Origin: Entoloma clypeatum
Lineage: Eukaryota; Basidiomycota; Agaricomycetes; Agaricales; Entolomataceae
Length of the DNA stretch: 64,000 bases
Assembly (NCBI GenBank): GCA_963565915.1
Contig: OY751490.1
Span: forward strand, 3,038,001-3,102,000
Direction of reading: 5' to 3'
The position numbers were made by a program, and so were the translations under genes. Below the pieces are notes generated by a model. That model saw only the letters and a list, made by a program, of their open reading frames with translations, did not search any database and was not told where the DNA came from. Below are positions 24,614 to 37,376 of the stretch, in pieces (the first letter of the stretch is position 1; every line of letters starts with the position of its first letter).

Positions 24614-27600
24614 TCAACTACAATATCTACGTGCATTCTGGAACATTTTGAACCATGGGCCGGTGCCCTTCCATGTATCAGAGAAAGATGGCGGGTACCA
24701 ACTATTGCTTTCCAAGGCAGCCACTCGTTCTGGATGTGGCATAATGGCCAACACACGTCCATTTGGTGTTTGGATTCCTGTAATCCCCCCAGGACTTCCG
24801 TTCGGATTCAAAGGGTATTGCATCGTCGGCTTGCCGCTTGAGTCGATGTATCGCACGGCGACTAATCCTTGGCCCTCGAGCCTCTCCTGCTGCTCTGGCG
24901 TAGTAAAGGCCACTCTTCCCTCTCCATGCGCTACGGCAACAGGTAGTTTTGAACCAACCATGTCGTTGAAGAAGACAGATGTCCGGGTTACTTCATTATC
25001 CACGATCTCCACCATCGATACTCTCGCCTCAAACCGCTCAGACCTGTTGGGCTTGAGGTCAGGCCAATCCTGGGCACCTGGGATGATCTCGCGGAGGTGG
25101 CTCAGGAATTGACATCCATTGCACACCGCGAGCGTGAAAGTTGTGTCACGCGCGAAAAATTTTCTGAACTCTTTCCGAGCCGTCCCATTAAGCAAGGCAG
25201 AGTGAGCCCATCCTTTTCCGGCACCGAGAACGTCGCCGTAGGAGAATCCACCACATGCCGCGAGACCCGCGAATCCGCTCAGGCCCAGCGATCCAGTCAT
25301 GATATCTGACATATGGACGTCGACAGCGTCGAAACCTGCGGCCGTGAAAGCCCACGCCATCTCTACATGTCCATTGACACCCTGCTCCCGAAGGATGGCT
25401 ACTTTTGGCCTGTACGAAAGGTCACGTACTGGGGAGTAGGAGGTAAGATCATAGAAGATACCGCGGTACGAGTCGTCCTTAATAAGGGCAAACTCCTCTG
25501 CGGCACATACGGGATCGTCACGCAGAGATTGCATTTTATATGATGTCTCTGCCCAAATCTCCTGCAGTTCGGAGCGCGTAATTGTCAGAATGGAATTGCC
25601 TCTATGGATTATGGTGATGGTTTGGTCACTCGACGAGGCATTGACGCGACCGATTGTGTGGATGGACGTCGAGGGAAAGCCAGCTTTCACAAACGTTCCC
25701 ATAATTTCTCCAAGATGGGACTCACGGACCTGTATGACAGCACCCAACTCTTCGTTGAACAGAGTTGAAATGTGGTCGTGCGAAGAGTGCAATGAATCCA
25801 GAGAGATCTCCACGCCTACACGACCAGCGAAACACATTTCCGCCACGGTTGTGAATAGTCCACCATCGGATCGATCATGGTACGCCAAGACGTGTCCAGA
25901 TTGGGATTTTTTGGCTCTCTGACACCCTTCAAAAAATGCTTTCAGAACAGCAGGGTTCTCGACGTCTGGACTTTCTGACCCAATCTGCTTGAAGACCTGT
26001 GCGAGAGTTGAACCACCGATACGTTCCTTCCCATCTGCAAGATCAAAAAAGACCAAACATGTGCGTTCATCGACATCCGTCCGCAGCTGCGGCGTCCAAG
26101 TAGTCCTGACGTCGTCCACGGGAGCAAATGCTGTGACAATCAAAGACAGAGGCGATGTGACCTCCTTCTGATCCTGTCCTTCTCTCCACTTCATCGACAT
26201 TGACATCGAATCTTTTCCGACAGGGATGCCGATACCCAAGGCGGGACAGAGTTCCATACCGACAGCTTTCACGGCCTCGTAGAGAGCGGCGCCTTCACCT
26301 TCCTTCGATGCTGCACACATCCAGTTGGCACTAAGCTTCACTAGCGACAGCTCACCAACAGTCGCAGCCGTGAGATTCAGCAACGATTCGGCCACAGCCA
26401 TACGGGCGGAGGCTGCTGGGTTAAGTAGTGCGACAGGTGTTCGTTCGCCCATAGCCATTGCTTCTCCACACAACACATCAAAGCCATAGGATGACCTTGT
26501 AACAGCGACGTCTGCAACTGGAACCTGCCAGGGCCCTACCATCTGGTCTCGAGTCACCAAGCCAGTGATCGATCGGTCTCCGATCGTGACGAGGAAAGAC
26601 TTGGACGCCACAGATGGTAGGCGAAGTACACGGTTCACGGCCACCAAGAGTCGTACGGGGAGGGTCTTGAGATTTGGTAGATATTTCGTCAAGGAGGTAT
26701 CAAACGGGATACGTCCTGGTTGATGTGTGGTATCCCTTCTCGACATCTTCGGCGGCTTCCCGAATAGTGTTGACATCTTCAATCTGATAACATCCTGCTT
26801 GAGCAAGCGGTCTGTCACGACAAGTTCCTCTTCGGTGGTCGCAATGCCCACAACGGAAAATGGACACCTCTCCCTTTTAGCAATCTTCTCGAAAACCTGG
26901 ATCTTGTCAGCAGAAATGGCAAGGACGTATCGCTCTTGGCTCTCATTACACCAGATTTCCATTGGAGACATGGAGGCGTCGGCAACCAGGACATCACGAA
27001 TCTCAAATGACCCCCCAAGGTTTGAATCATGGACGAGCTCAGGAAGCGCGTTCGATAATCCACCAGCACCGACATCATGGATGCTCTCAATTGGTGTGTC
27101 CTCGTCCAATGCTACACAAGCATCAACAACCTGCTGACACCTCCTTTGCATCTCAGCATTCTCCCTTTGAACTGAAGAAAAGTCCAATTCGGCTGAACTG
27201 GCACCTGATATCTGACTCGAGGCTGCACCTCCTCCAAGCCCTATCAGCAAACCAGGGCCGCCCAAGACGACTATCTTTGATCCAGGGGAGATTTTAGATT
27301 TTTTGGAGAATTGAGGACGGACATTGCCGTACCCTCCTGCAATCATGATTGGCTTGTGATAGCCTCTCACTTCGTGGATTTTGCCATCATTCGTGACAGG
27401 GATGGCCTCCGAGAATGTGCGGAAATATCCCGATAGCGCAGGTCTGCCGAATTCGTTATTGAATGAAGATGCTCCAAGAGGCCCCTCGATCATGATATCC
27501 AAAGCAGAAGCAATATGGGACGGGCGGCCAAAATCTGTTTCCCAAGGTTGTTCATAACCTGGAATAAGCAGATTGGAGACCGTGAAGCCGGCAAGACCAG

Positions 27601-28714
27601 CCTTTGGACGGGAGCCTCTGCCCACGGCTCCCTCGTCGCGAATTTCTCCCCCAGATCCAGTGGCTGCGCCTGGATATGGCGATACTGCAGTCGGGTGATT
27701 GTGTGTCTCGACTTTGATCAGAATTGGTAGCTCCTCATGAACTGATTGGTAAAGATTTCGGAGACCAGCATCCGCTGCTTTCGATGCCTCTTGGGAAACG
27801 TAGAACCGAGGAGCGGCATGGCCATGGAGGACAGCGGCATTGTCGGTGTATGCAGAAATTGTTCCAGTGCCATTGATTTTCTCTGTATTCCGTATCATCT
27901 GGAACAGAGACATGTCTAACTGGTGGCCGTCGATTGCCCATGATGCATTGAAAATTTTATGTCTGCAATGCTCGGAATTGACTTGAGCAAACATGAAAAG
28001 CTCCGCGTCGCTGGGATCGCGACCGATCGGAGATGGACCCGTGATATATGCATCGACGAGGTAATCAACCTCATCAGAGGCTAGTGCAAGGCCTAGATCT
28101 TTGTTCGCTATAGCGAGCCTTTCTTTTGGACGAATTCCTCCGACATCAGAGCCTTTTTGAAGATCGATAATACGGAGTGGCCGAGGGTTGCTGTGAGAGA
28201 AGATGTAATCTTCATCGGGTGGCGAAGTTTGAACAACTTGAGTCATGCGGTCGTGGATCAAGTTCGAAAACTTCTCAAGGTTGTGTGCAATGGGGTCATT
28301 AGCCTCTGTGGAGAGGATGAATGCAATACCTCGCTCCAGCCGTTCGACATGCTCGCTGAGATTGCAGAGGGCAGAAATGTCTGTAGCTTTGCTCGACCAA
28401 GGGGAAATAGAGCCTGGGCGGGGAAGTACGAATATTGTGTTCTCGGATGTGGATAGTTTATTTGCGGTGGCTTCCTCGTCACCATAAGTTAAGAGTCTAT
28501 CAAGAGTCCTGCGATGCGCAGAAGAGAGATCAGAAAGTTCAGCTTCATGTTCCTGGGTGGCACATTTGACGAGATGGATCCAAACGGCGTCGACTGAGGT
28601 CACACCAGAGCAAACTTGTTGGATGTCCCTAAGGAGAGCGTTTCGTTTGGGTTTGGAGATGGAAGAGGAGCCAGGAAGGATGAGCATCTTCGCTGCTTTC
28701 AGAGTCAAAGGCAT
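24614..28714 (-). CDS. ADE6: Phosphoribosylformylglycinamidine synthase
   Basis: One uninterrupted frame of 1366 aa, the expected length for the eukaryotic and large bacterial PurL type. It makes FGAM from FGAR, glutamine and ATP in step four of purine synthesis, in the cytosol. Signatures in order: the AIRS-like core with FAQVNSEHCRHKIFNASW and KVETHNHPT; a Gly-rich GAATGSGGEIRDE loop; a second AIRS-like half with GVNGHVEMAWAF at its end; a class I glutamine amidotransferase domain. The predicted nucleophile is C1198 in VCNGCQ, with H1327 and E1329 in MPHPERVA. The C-terminus (FQNARRYCS) matches where the family normally ends. It has no introns, unlike almost all its neighbours. Confidence 0.97.
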   Translation of the reverse strand: MPLTLKAAKMLILPGSSSISKPKRNALLRDIQQVCSGVTSVDAVWIHLVKCATQEHEAELSDLSSAHRRTLDRLLTYGDEEATANKLSTSENTIFVLPRPGSISPWSSKATDISALCNLSEHVERLERGIAFILSTEANDPIAHNLEKFSNLIHDRMTQVVQTSPPDEDYIFSHSNPRPLRIIDLQKGSDVGGIRPKERLAIANKDLGLALASDEVDYLVDAYITGPSPIGRDPSDAELFMFAQVNSEHCRHKIFNASWAIDGHQLDMSLFQMIRNTEKINGTGTISAYTDNAAVLHGHAAPRFYVSQEASKAADAGLRNLYQSVHEELPILIKVETHNHPTAVSPYPGAATGSGGEIRDEGAVGRGSRPKAGLAGFTVSNLLIPGYEQPWETDFGRPSHIASALDIMIEGPLGASSFNNEFGRPALSGYFRTFSEAIPVTNDGKIHEVRGYHKPIMIAGGYGNVRPQFSKKSKISPGSKIVVLGGPGLLIGLGGGAASSQISGASSAELDFSSVQRENAEMQRRCQQVVDACVALDEDTPIESIHDVGAGGLSNALPELVHDSNLGGSFEIRDVLVADASMSPMEIWCNESQERYVLAISADKIQVFEKIAKRERCPFSVVGIATTEEELVVTDRLLKQDVIRLKMSTLFGKPPKMSRRDTTHQPGRIPFDTSLTKYLPNLKTLPVRLLVAVNRVLRLPSVASKSFLVTIGDRSITGLVTRDQMVGPWQVPVADVAVTRSSYGFDVLCGEAMAMGERTPVALLNPAASARMAVAESLLNLTAATVGELSLVKLSANWMCAASKEGEGAALYEAVKAVGMELCPALGIGIPVGKDSMSMSMKWREGQDQKEVTSPLSLIVTAFAPVDDVRTTWTPQLRTDVDERTCLVFFDLADGKERIGGSTLAQVFKQIGSESPDVENPAVLKAFFEGCQRAKKSQSGHVLAYHDRSDGGLFTTVAEMCFAGRVGVEISLDSLHSSHDHISTLFNEELGAVIQVRESHLGEIMGTFVKAGFPSTSIHTIGRVNASSSDQTITIIHRGNSILTITRSELQEIWAETSYKMQSLRDDPVCAAEEFALIKDDSYRGIFYDLTSYSPVRDLSYRPKVAILREQGVNGHVEMAWAFTAAGFDAVDVHMSDIMTGSLGLSGFAGLAACGGFSYGDVLGAGKGWAHSALLNGTARKEFRKFFARDTTFTLAVCNGCQFLSHLREIIPGAQDWPDLKPNRSERFEARVSMVEIVDNEVTRTSVFFNDMVGSKLPVAVAHGEGRVAFTTPEQQERLEGQGLVAVRYIDSSGKPTMQYPLNPNGSPGGITGIQTPNGRVLAIMPHPERVAALESNSWYPPSFSDTWKGTGPWFKMFQNARRYCS

Positions 28715-29450
28715 CCATGATAGAGAGACACTGATTCGTGCACCTTTCTCGGAAAAGAGTTGGCGAATGTTTGAAAAGAAACTTGGACTCGAATCTTATC
28801 TAAACTCATCACACCAGCAGTGGCTGTGCTCTGCAAGTGGTTTACAACGAAACTCTCACTCTGCCTGTGCAAATCAAGACCATCCGTTTCTATATAGCAG
28901 CAATTCTGCTCTTTGGCACTTCCGCATTCTCTCCGACTTTGATCATCGTTGGTCACTGATCGCGTCAACAGCCTTTTCAGTCAATTTCATAAAGACCCTG
29001 CCACTGCAGTATGTATATACTTGGCTTTCGTTGGAGTGGCTCATCAAGCTCGAACCTGCATCTGATGGACTTGGCGGGTGTGCCAACCACACGCCAGCTT
29101 CACACCAAGAGTCAATCCACTTCTCTTCGCTTTCTCCGACGTTTGCTCCACCGCTTGATATCGCCTTTACAGCGGCGAAGCCAAGTTAGCTGCGACCTCG
29201 CTTCCTCGTTTTTTTTCTGGGTCTAACGGTTCCCAATCTCGGTTCACCAAAGATATCGCGCAGGCCAGATAATATTTTGACTCACTACTCTCTGGTGACA
29301 CTACGTATGTCCTTCACTACCCAAGCGTTTCCAGATGGGTTCGGCTTTTGTCCGGTCCGACCCACATTTTGTTCATGTTTGGATGTCAAGTTGCTCCTCT
29401 GATCATACACCTTGTGCTTCTTCCCCTTGGTGCATAAGCCTGAAGCCCTC
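28715..29450. promoter_or_regulatory. Divergent spacer between ADE6 and small paralog A
   Basis: 736 bp with no convincing gene. A frame continuing out of the ADE6 antisense strand (to 29189) is a shadow. A TGACTCA heptamer, the Gcn4/AP-1 consensus, lies at 29278-29284, 564 bp from the ADE6 start and 167 bp before paralog A. One heptamer in this much sequence can occur by chance. Confidence 0.4.
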
Positions 29451-29912
29451 ATGTCCACACTGACTCTGCGAGATGTCGAAGACAGCCTGGACGATGCTAT
29501 AGACTTTTTCGAATCCAAGTGAGCCGGTGCTAATGTCAATTCACCTCTTATCTGAAGTAAAATGACAGGACCCGCGCAATCATCAGGACTCCCCAAGCCG
29601 ACCTGTGGAACTCTTGGAGCAAAGATGACATTCGCCGAGGAGTCGCCAGGCGAGCTGCGCTGAACCACCTCATGATGTTGTTAGAGACGTCGAGGCTCGA
29701 GCAGAAATGGTTGAAAGTTGATGCTCTGGCCGCTCTAATGAATGCACTGGTGAGCCAGGGCAACGTTCTCGGCCCCAAATACATTTCATCGAGATCCACT
29801 ATAGCCTGTCAATAAACCTCAGAGAACTCCTTCCAGGGGTTTACGCTACAAGGCACTCATACATCGGACTGCCAGCCGGTTTGATAGCCCTTCGGCAGAA
29901 CTTCCTAATTGA
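29451..29912 (+). CDS. Small unknown protein, paralog A of a three-gene array
   Basis: Exons 29451-29518, 29569-29749 and 29823-29912 give 112 aa. I do not recognise the family. Exon 1 codes for an acidic helix (TLRDVEDSLDDAIDFF). Exon 2 codes for a helical segment with W-x2-W and an R-x-AL-x2-L pattern. Exon 3 is short and basic. Intron phases (2, then 0) and the spacing of W, R/AL and L residues match paralogs B and C to the right. No signal peptide or membrane segment. The model rests on splice phase and paralog comparison, since each exon alone is short. Confidence 0.6.
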
Positions 29913-30101
29913 CCTTATCAATGATATCGAAGTGTTTGTCTTGTCAAATTCTCCTTGGGATGGTGGTTTAATCCTGTTTTGATTTCCGTTTTTCACGAAC
30001 CTTACGTCAAGCTTTTTATATAAGGACCAATCATGTCTTCAGTATTAATATGAACTACGACCTCAGTTCTCGTGACAGCCCTCTGAATCATCTCCTTGAG
30101 T

Positions 30102-30549
30102 ATGTTTAACAGCATCTACGCTACTGAAGCTGATGCGAAAGCGGAGGTGGACGATATAATTGAGCGGTGGGAAGCCCAACGAGCACCGTGTGTAGACTCA
30201 CTCTATTTCTTTCCATTCAATTCACACCATTCCCATGGCCAGGTTCTCTGACGTCAACGCCAGATTATGGGTTACTTCCAATGTTGTTGCGCAGCGGATG
30301 ATCAAAGCGAGGGTAGTGGCATGGATTGAGCAGGCTTTCGATGACCAGCAGTTCGTCCTTGCAAAGCAAGACGTCGCATCGAATATATATTCTGGATTCG
30401 TACAGATATTGGTAAACTCCTCTGTTCGCATGATCATTGGTACCACACTTACATCTGTGCAGACGAAATTTCTAGAGAGACACCGCTCAACTACGCCACC
30501 TTCCTTTCACTCAGCATCGGATGGAAACTCGCGGGGTACGATATTTTAA
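30102..30549 (+). CDS. Small unknown protein, paralog B
   Basis: Exons 30102-30187, 30243-30411 and 30463-30549 give 113 aa. The first exon ends in VDDIIERWEAQ, which lines up with VDSTIKRWE in paralog C. Exon 2 (LWVTSNVVAQRMIKARVV and onward) lines up with the W...V...R..AL region of A and C but is more diverged. Exon 3 is short and Ser/Thr-rich. Intron phases are again 2 and 0. Function unknown. The donor of intron 1 could also be two bases further on, which would not keep the frame, so I chose 30188. Confidence 0.55.
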
Positions 30550-31081
30550 GCGCTCGATTGTTATTCGCCTGAAAGGTGTTAGATGTTGTTTGGAATTCGA
30601 TTAGAATAGGATAGGATAGAAATAAATATACATAGACTCGGATGTTTTTGTGTGGCAAATGCTGCTCTCGACCCATTTTCGAATTCCTACCGCGCCGTAC
30701 CTATTATTTGGTTCCTGTTTCTGCTCGCTGACTTCTCCAGAGAACAGAATCGAATCAAATATTAATTCCGCGAACCCGCCCGGTGGGTGGGCCGGGGGAA
30801 CCCAACATAAAGTCCGAAGAACAATCTTGACAATTGGAATACTTCGCCGGATCCAACCTCTGATAATAAACCCCACTCAACACTAGCTAAGCTATTTCGA
30901 TGTTATGTTGGAGTGTCTGAAGAGATGATCGGTTATCTACAATGAGGCCCTACACCAGTCTGCAGACGCTCTGCTAAACAGCTTCTCTGTCGGCTTGTTG
31001 AATGTACCCTCGGACTTGGAGGCAGGTCATTTATATACATTTGCTACTTTCCAGCGCCATAGTATCCTTTGATTTTTCCCG
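30550..31081. other. Spacer between paralogs B and C
   Basis: 532 bp that presumably holds the B terminator and C promoter. Short open frames here on both strands have no paralog support. Nothing else is seen. Confidence 0.35.
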
Positions 31082-31625
31082 ATGGCCCCCGTTACTCTTC
31101 AGGATATCCTGGGTTGTGTGGACAGCACGATTAAACGTTGGGAATACCCCTTCGAGTAAGATGACTCCGATTCTCATGAGATGATTCAGCCCCCATGTTA
31201 ACAACCTTTCGATGCTTTCCACCCTAGAGAGACGGAGGCGGCCAAATCCTGGAGAGCTTGGGGTAATGACACTGTCCAGAAGAGCTTTGTGCGGCAGTGC
31301 GCCCTCAACATCCTACAACGCCAATGGGTAGACGGAGAGCTTGAGCCCGAGTATCTCAGAGTGAATGCGGTCTGTGCGCTCTTGGAAGCAATGGTGATTT
31401 TTGAACGACTTGCCAAGACACCTCAATTGCTAACACTTGATTCAGGCGAGGAAGCCCAAAAAGGTAGTGAAGAAAACTGGCCCAGATCTTCGCCACCGTG
31501 CGCTGATGCGCCAGACTCTGAAGTCTATGCAACGTCCAGTCCCTGATGGGCGCCTTGCAAGGGTCCGAAGCCAGAGAGACCCTTTACTGTGCCAAGAACT
31601 TTATAGTACCATAGAAAGATTCTAA
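31082..31625 (+). CDS. Small unknown protein, paralog C
   Basis: Exons 31082-31155, 31228-31393 and 31446-31625 give 139 aa. The start (APVTLQDILGCVDSTIKRWE) matches paralog A in TLxD and paralog B in VDxxIxRWE. Exon 2 carries SWRAWGNDTV, then RQCALNILQ and EYLRVNAVCALLEA, parallel to paralog A. Exon 3 is the longest of the three and strongly basic (KPKKVVKKTGPDLRHRAL), which could bind nucleic acid or be a nuclear signal; that is inference. Intron phases 2 and 0 as in A and B. It converges on YVC1 with a 295-bp gap. Confidence 0.6.
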
Positions 31626-31920
31626 TACACCTAGACGTCGAGTACACCATGCGGGATAGCGAGCACAGAGGGAAAAAAACCATCACCAGGTTTGGCCATT
31701 CAAGATCTGGTTTGACCCTGACGCAATGACTTGATGAGAGCATCGCTTCACTCAGGACAGAGTGATTTCAAATGTTGGAATGACAAAAGAGTCTGTAAAC
31801 ATGATTCAATCCGAACATGAAGAGATGGTGCAAAGTGAGATGGTGCTGTGTCCATGTGAAATTAAAGCCCCAAATCCCAAAACCACCAGAGAGAGATTGC
31901 TAACACAATCGCAACAGAAT

Positions 31921-34900
31921 TCATGTCGTTGGCTGCCTTTGCGGTTCGTTCCTCAGGCCCCTGGTAAGAACAAGTAGAAGGTTCTCTATGCGGGCTTGAC
32001 GGTCCTAAGCAAGAAGATTCAATCTCCAAAGAAAGAAGCGCATATGGAACCCCACGAACCTGAAGTTCCTTCATTTCCCCTTTGAGTTTCTGTACGGGAA
32101 GCTCGCGTATATCTTCCAGAAGGGCTTCAATACGTCTCACACTTGCTTCTGCACGTGAAGCAGCAGCAGTTTGAGCATCCGTTGTCGGGGGCAAACGAGG
32201 TCCAAATAGCATTGCAAGTGGGCTAAGGCTATTCGCGCTGGGTAATACTTCTGGCGCTTGGTCAACGGGTAGTGGTGGCGGGGCAAGATTTCGTGACCTG
32301 GGTGAAGCGCGAGGCGAGCCTTGTTGTGGAGTATGGGAATGGCGGCGAGCCCGCGTCTTGGAAGTCGGCGTGGTTGGGAATGATCGCAGGGCTGGCGCGC
32401 ATTCGTCCTCGGAGTCATCGAATAGTTCCATATCGCTGGCAGCGTCAACGTCAAAGATAGCTTCATACACGTCGTCCGAGGATGAGCCCATTAGAGCTTC
32501 GACAAGTGGCATGTTTTTGATCTGTCGAGGAAGACTATGGAAGAGGGAGTGAGCAGCACCGACGCCTGATTCTCGGAATCGCTGGCCTGCTGCTAAGTGG
32601 CGTTCGTAAATCCCGATTACGACGAGTATGGGCAGGCTAGTCAGCTTTATGAGGAAAACATTGACTGAGTGGAGGGCTCGAGGAGAAAGAACCCAGGTTG
32701 CTGGTTTCAAAATGATGAATGCAAGGATGTTGAATGGAGGTTGATACGAGAACAGGACGTCTGACTGGATACTACAGCACGGTCAAACTTTATCAAACGG
32801 TTCAAATCATTAGCCAGTGCCTACCCTTCCATTGTTGCAATAGCAGATTGGACAAGATACTGTGAGGTATAAGCAACCAAGTCCAAGATCAGTGGTGTGT
32901 TGGACTCACTTCCTGTGTGGCATTCTGTGCAACAAGAAAAATCAACAGTGGAAATAAAGATGTCGAGGCAACCAACCTACAGTGCTAATCATTGCGACAG
33001 TGTTTGACAACAATGAAATGAGAACTAGTTCAATGAGACACTGAGGAAATGAACTTCCTAAGCAATATCTTGAATAGATGCTCACTCGTCAGTAATAGGG
33101 TATTCGACATCGCGGCAAACGATATCAACAGGACAGGACCCAGGAATGGATGGAAGGACGCGGCATCGTGAAAACTGAGCGACGTGTTTCCGAACCAGAT
33201 CTGTGTGAGCAGCCAAGCGATCGACCGGAGAGAGCGCGGTGGTTCTGAATCTTGCGCTATTCAAAAAGAGGGTTATCAGTATTTGGGCGCATGAAAGAGG
33301 ATGTGCGGTAATTTCACCAAGTGTCCATAAGGCGAATAATAAGCCAGAGAAACAGATTGAGGCAATGCCCATGAAGAATACGAACTGCGACACCATTGCA
33401 CGGAGAGATCTAGGTGGGGGATTATTAGGAGACACCGGCTTGAGGGTTCCTTGTGGCTTACATGAGGACGACGTTATTGGAGATTGCAAAGAAGGCTAGC
33501 CTGATTGACATTTACTTCAGTTGCCATAATGCTACCAGCAAAGAAAATACAGAAGTTGACCTCGGAAACAATAAACATGCACCGCATGACAGAATGTTGA
33601 ATGACATATTCGACAATGCGACTAGGGGGGTCGGTAAGCGTTGCAAGTGGCGGGATGGGACGAATACTTACTGTTGTCATCGCTCAGGCCTTTAATCCGG
33701 ACAAAGAAGTATGACAAAAAAATGATGATGAGAGAGAAGTCAAAAACATTCCACAGCTTATGGCAAGGTTAGACTATGACACCCCGTTGGACAATGAGAC
33801 ATTGACCGCACATTTGCAATGTAAACTGTGTGATGGTTGTATAAGAGTGACACGCATAGGAAGAAAAGGAGCGCGCGTACTGATCCAACCATGCTCTGTT
33901 GCAGCGGTATACTCTTCAAGCACGAATGCAGCTGCAAAAATGACGAAGAGCAATTCCCAGCCAGTGATTTGAGAGTTGTCCGTCGCTATCGAGAATTAGC
34001 GCGGGGTATAGCGAGTGATATGCAATGTGCCCACTTGAAAGACAGAGGACGAATGTCAACATAAGAAGAGCAAAATTCAGAAAATCCAAAATTGCTCCAT
34101 AGAATGGCACACGCAGCCTTGTAAAGGGTCTAAGAATGATGAATGGAACAAAAGTACTACCGTACCGGTAGTGATCGATGAAAGATGCGGTGCGAGAATC
34201 GTATATCTCGATGGGTTTGGGCTTGTAATTATCCGCCAAGATGGATCGGCTGGCAGACGTAGAAAAGACAACGCGCCCGAAATATATGTCATTGACAACC
34301 TTCTGACATACGGCGGATGCAAGGAATGCCTTCGCTTGCGTTGATATCGCCATCTTTAAGGAGAGTGAGCTTGAGGCATGACGATGTGCATAAAGAGACG
34401 AACGTCGAGAGCACTATGTGCGTGGGTTTCTTCATCGGCAGCGAGAGCCTGCTTAACCTGATCTGTTGTGTCACTAGGGGCGCCTGCGAGGGGGTTCCAA
34501 CGCGTTGTCAGAACTGCGACGAGCCGAATATAATCCGACGCGAAACAGCTGAGAAGCTTCATGGCTAAGATTTCACACAGCATTGCTCGGGCATCCATCA
34601 CTCCGGAATGTGCCAAATTGACTGTAGATTGGGACAGAAAGTATGAGCGCACGACGAGACAAGCATATACGACAGCCATGTTGTCGAGCCGAGCATACTT
34701 GGTGGCGAGGGGGCGTACGATGGAGAAGCTGATGTCGGCTGCGGTAAGCTGGCTGGGATGTCTCGATTAGATGACGGCTTAGAGACGGTGACGCGACAGA
34801 CGCACTCCCAGCTTAAAGCACTGTCTGTAGGAAGATTTCAACCGAATGCAAGGGAGAAATGACGGGGAACGGACCGATTATTTTCTGGATAATGCCAAGT

Positions 34901-35048
34901 AAACTTGAGCTTGAACAAAGGAATAACACCCTGAGCCGCTTACAAGGACATCTCTCTTCAAGGCAGGGATTAATGGAAAGACCTTGACCGAAGCAAGAAA
35001 TTCTGGGGAGGGTGCGGAGCGCAACAGCGGCTGGTGTTCGTTGTCCAT
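31921..35048 (-). CDS. YVC1: TRPY-type vacuolar calcium channel (Yvc1-like)
   Basis: Sixteen exons by my reading, about 728 aa. Seen in order: MDNEHQPLL start at 35048; the block LTAADISFSIVRPL; the cytoplasmic helical part; transmembrane segments such as LDFLNFALLMLTFVLCLS, VFDFSFIIIFLSYFFV and SQFVFFMGIASICFSGLLF; the pore region LLTQIWFGNTSLSFHDAASFHP; a last segment before NATQE; and a C-terminal cytoplasmic tail that is acidic and Ser-rich. The stop is at 31921-31923 after a final 84-nt exon (DRQARIENLL). The long frame running to 31862 reads through that intron. In yeast this channel releases vacuolar calcium on hyperosmotic shock. Two junctions (after 34944 and after 33881) do not keep phase with plain GT-AG sites, so those exon edges are unsure. 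One exon (32910-32924) is 15 nt. Confidence 0.85.
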
Positions 35049-35404
35049 ACAGTACGAGAGATCAATAAATAATTGATGGACATCAACCCTGTTGGGTGGC
35101 CAATTGAAGCAGGTTCAAAGGGTAGTCCATGTTGGGACCTCTCAACTATTATATACTTAATTGTTCGCTAATTGTTCCATCTAATCTCTCCAAAATGCCT
35201 TCGTCCTCGTCTTTTTGTCTTCTTTTTGTCTTCCATCGACTCGACAGGCCTGCCGAGAAGCGGTGATGCAGCGGTTTATTGTGCGTTATTGTGTTTCAAC
35301 CAAACTAAGATCAAAGGGATCCGACCGCGGTCTTTGTTCAAAAGTGACCGCTTTCAAGACCCTCCTTGTATTACACCCTCTCTTAACCCACCCTCCTTTA
35401 CAAC
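35049..35404. promoter_or_regulatory. Divergent promoter region, YVC1 and STK32-like kinase
   Basis: 356 bp between two divergent start codons. A TATA-like ATTATATACTTAA lies about 250 bp before the kinase start. No other motif stands out. Confidence 0.4.
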
Positions 35405-37053
<1,649 letters not shown>

Positions 37054-37376
37054 ATAAACGTCACCATCGACTTTCGGTCTGTCAGTGCCAATTACCGATC
37101 GCGCTAAAGCACCTCTCCAGCTCCTTTCATGATCAAACTCTTAGATCTGGTTATTGTACAGCACCATCCCTACACCGGGACTAATCATTTCGAAAAAATT
37201 GGGTCACACATCCCTCCTAATTTCTTCTCTGTCAATCATTTGCATCCTTTCAATGTATTATCATGTACACTCAAGGTTCTCATCACTTCGGAAGCGCAAG
37301 TGCTGTGTTGTAATACCCGTTTTTATTTCTTGTGGTACTCAGGCGGTCTACTTTATTTCGCATCTGTACTTTTATA
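37054..37376. other. Spacer between the kinase and the macrodomain gene
   Basis: 323 bp, same-strand neighbours. Presumed terminator and promoter. Nothing specific is seen. Confidence 0.35.

Noticed and set aside
28557..29189. 210-codon + strand frame overlapping the start of ADE6
   Set aside because: Its first 158 bases are antisense to ADE6 and the remainder has no homology or splice support.
29278..29284. TGACTCA as a control site for ADE6
   Set aside because: It is 564 bp from the ADE6 start with no other support; a heptamer is expected by chance in a window this long.
31862..32004. Longer C-terminus of YVC1 ending at 31862
   Set aside because: It reads through a 55-nt intron. Splicing at 32060/32004 gives DRQARIENLL, which fits the coiled tail pattern much better.
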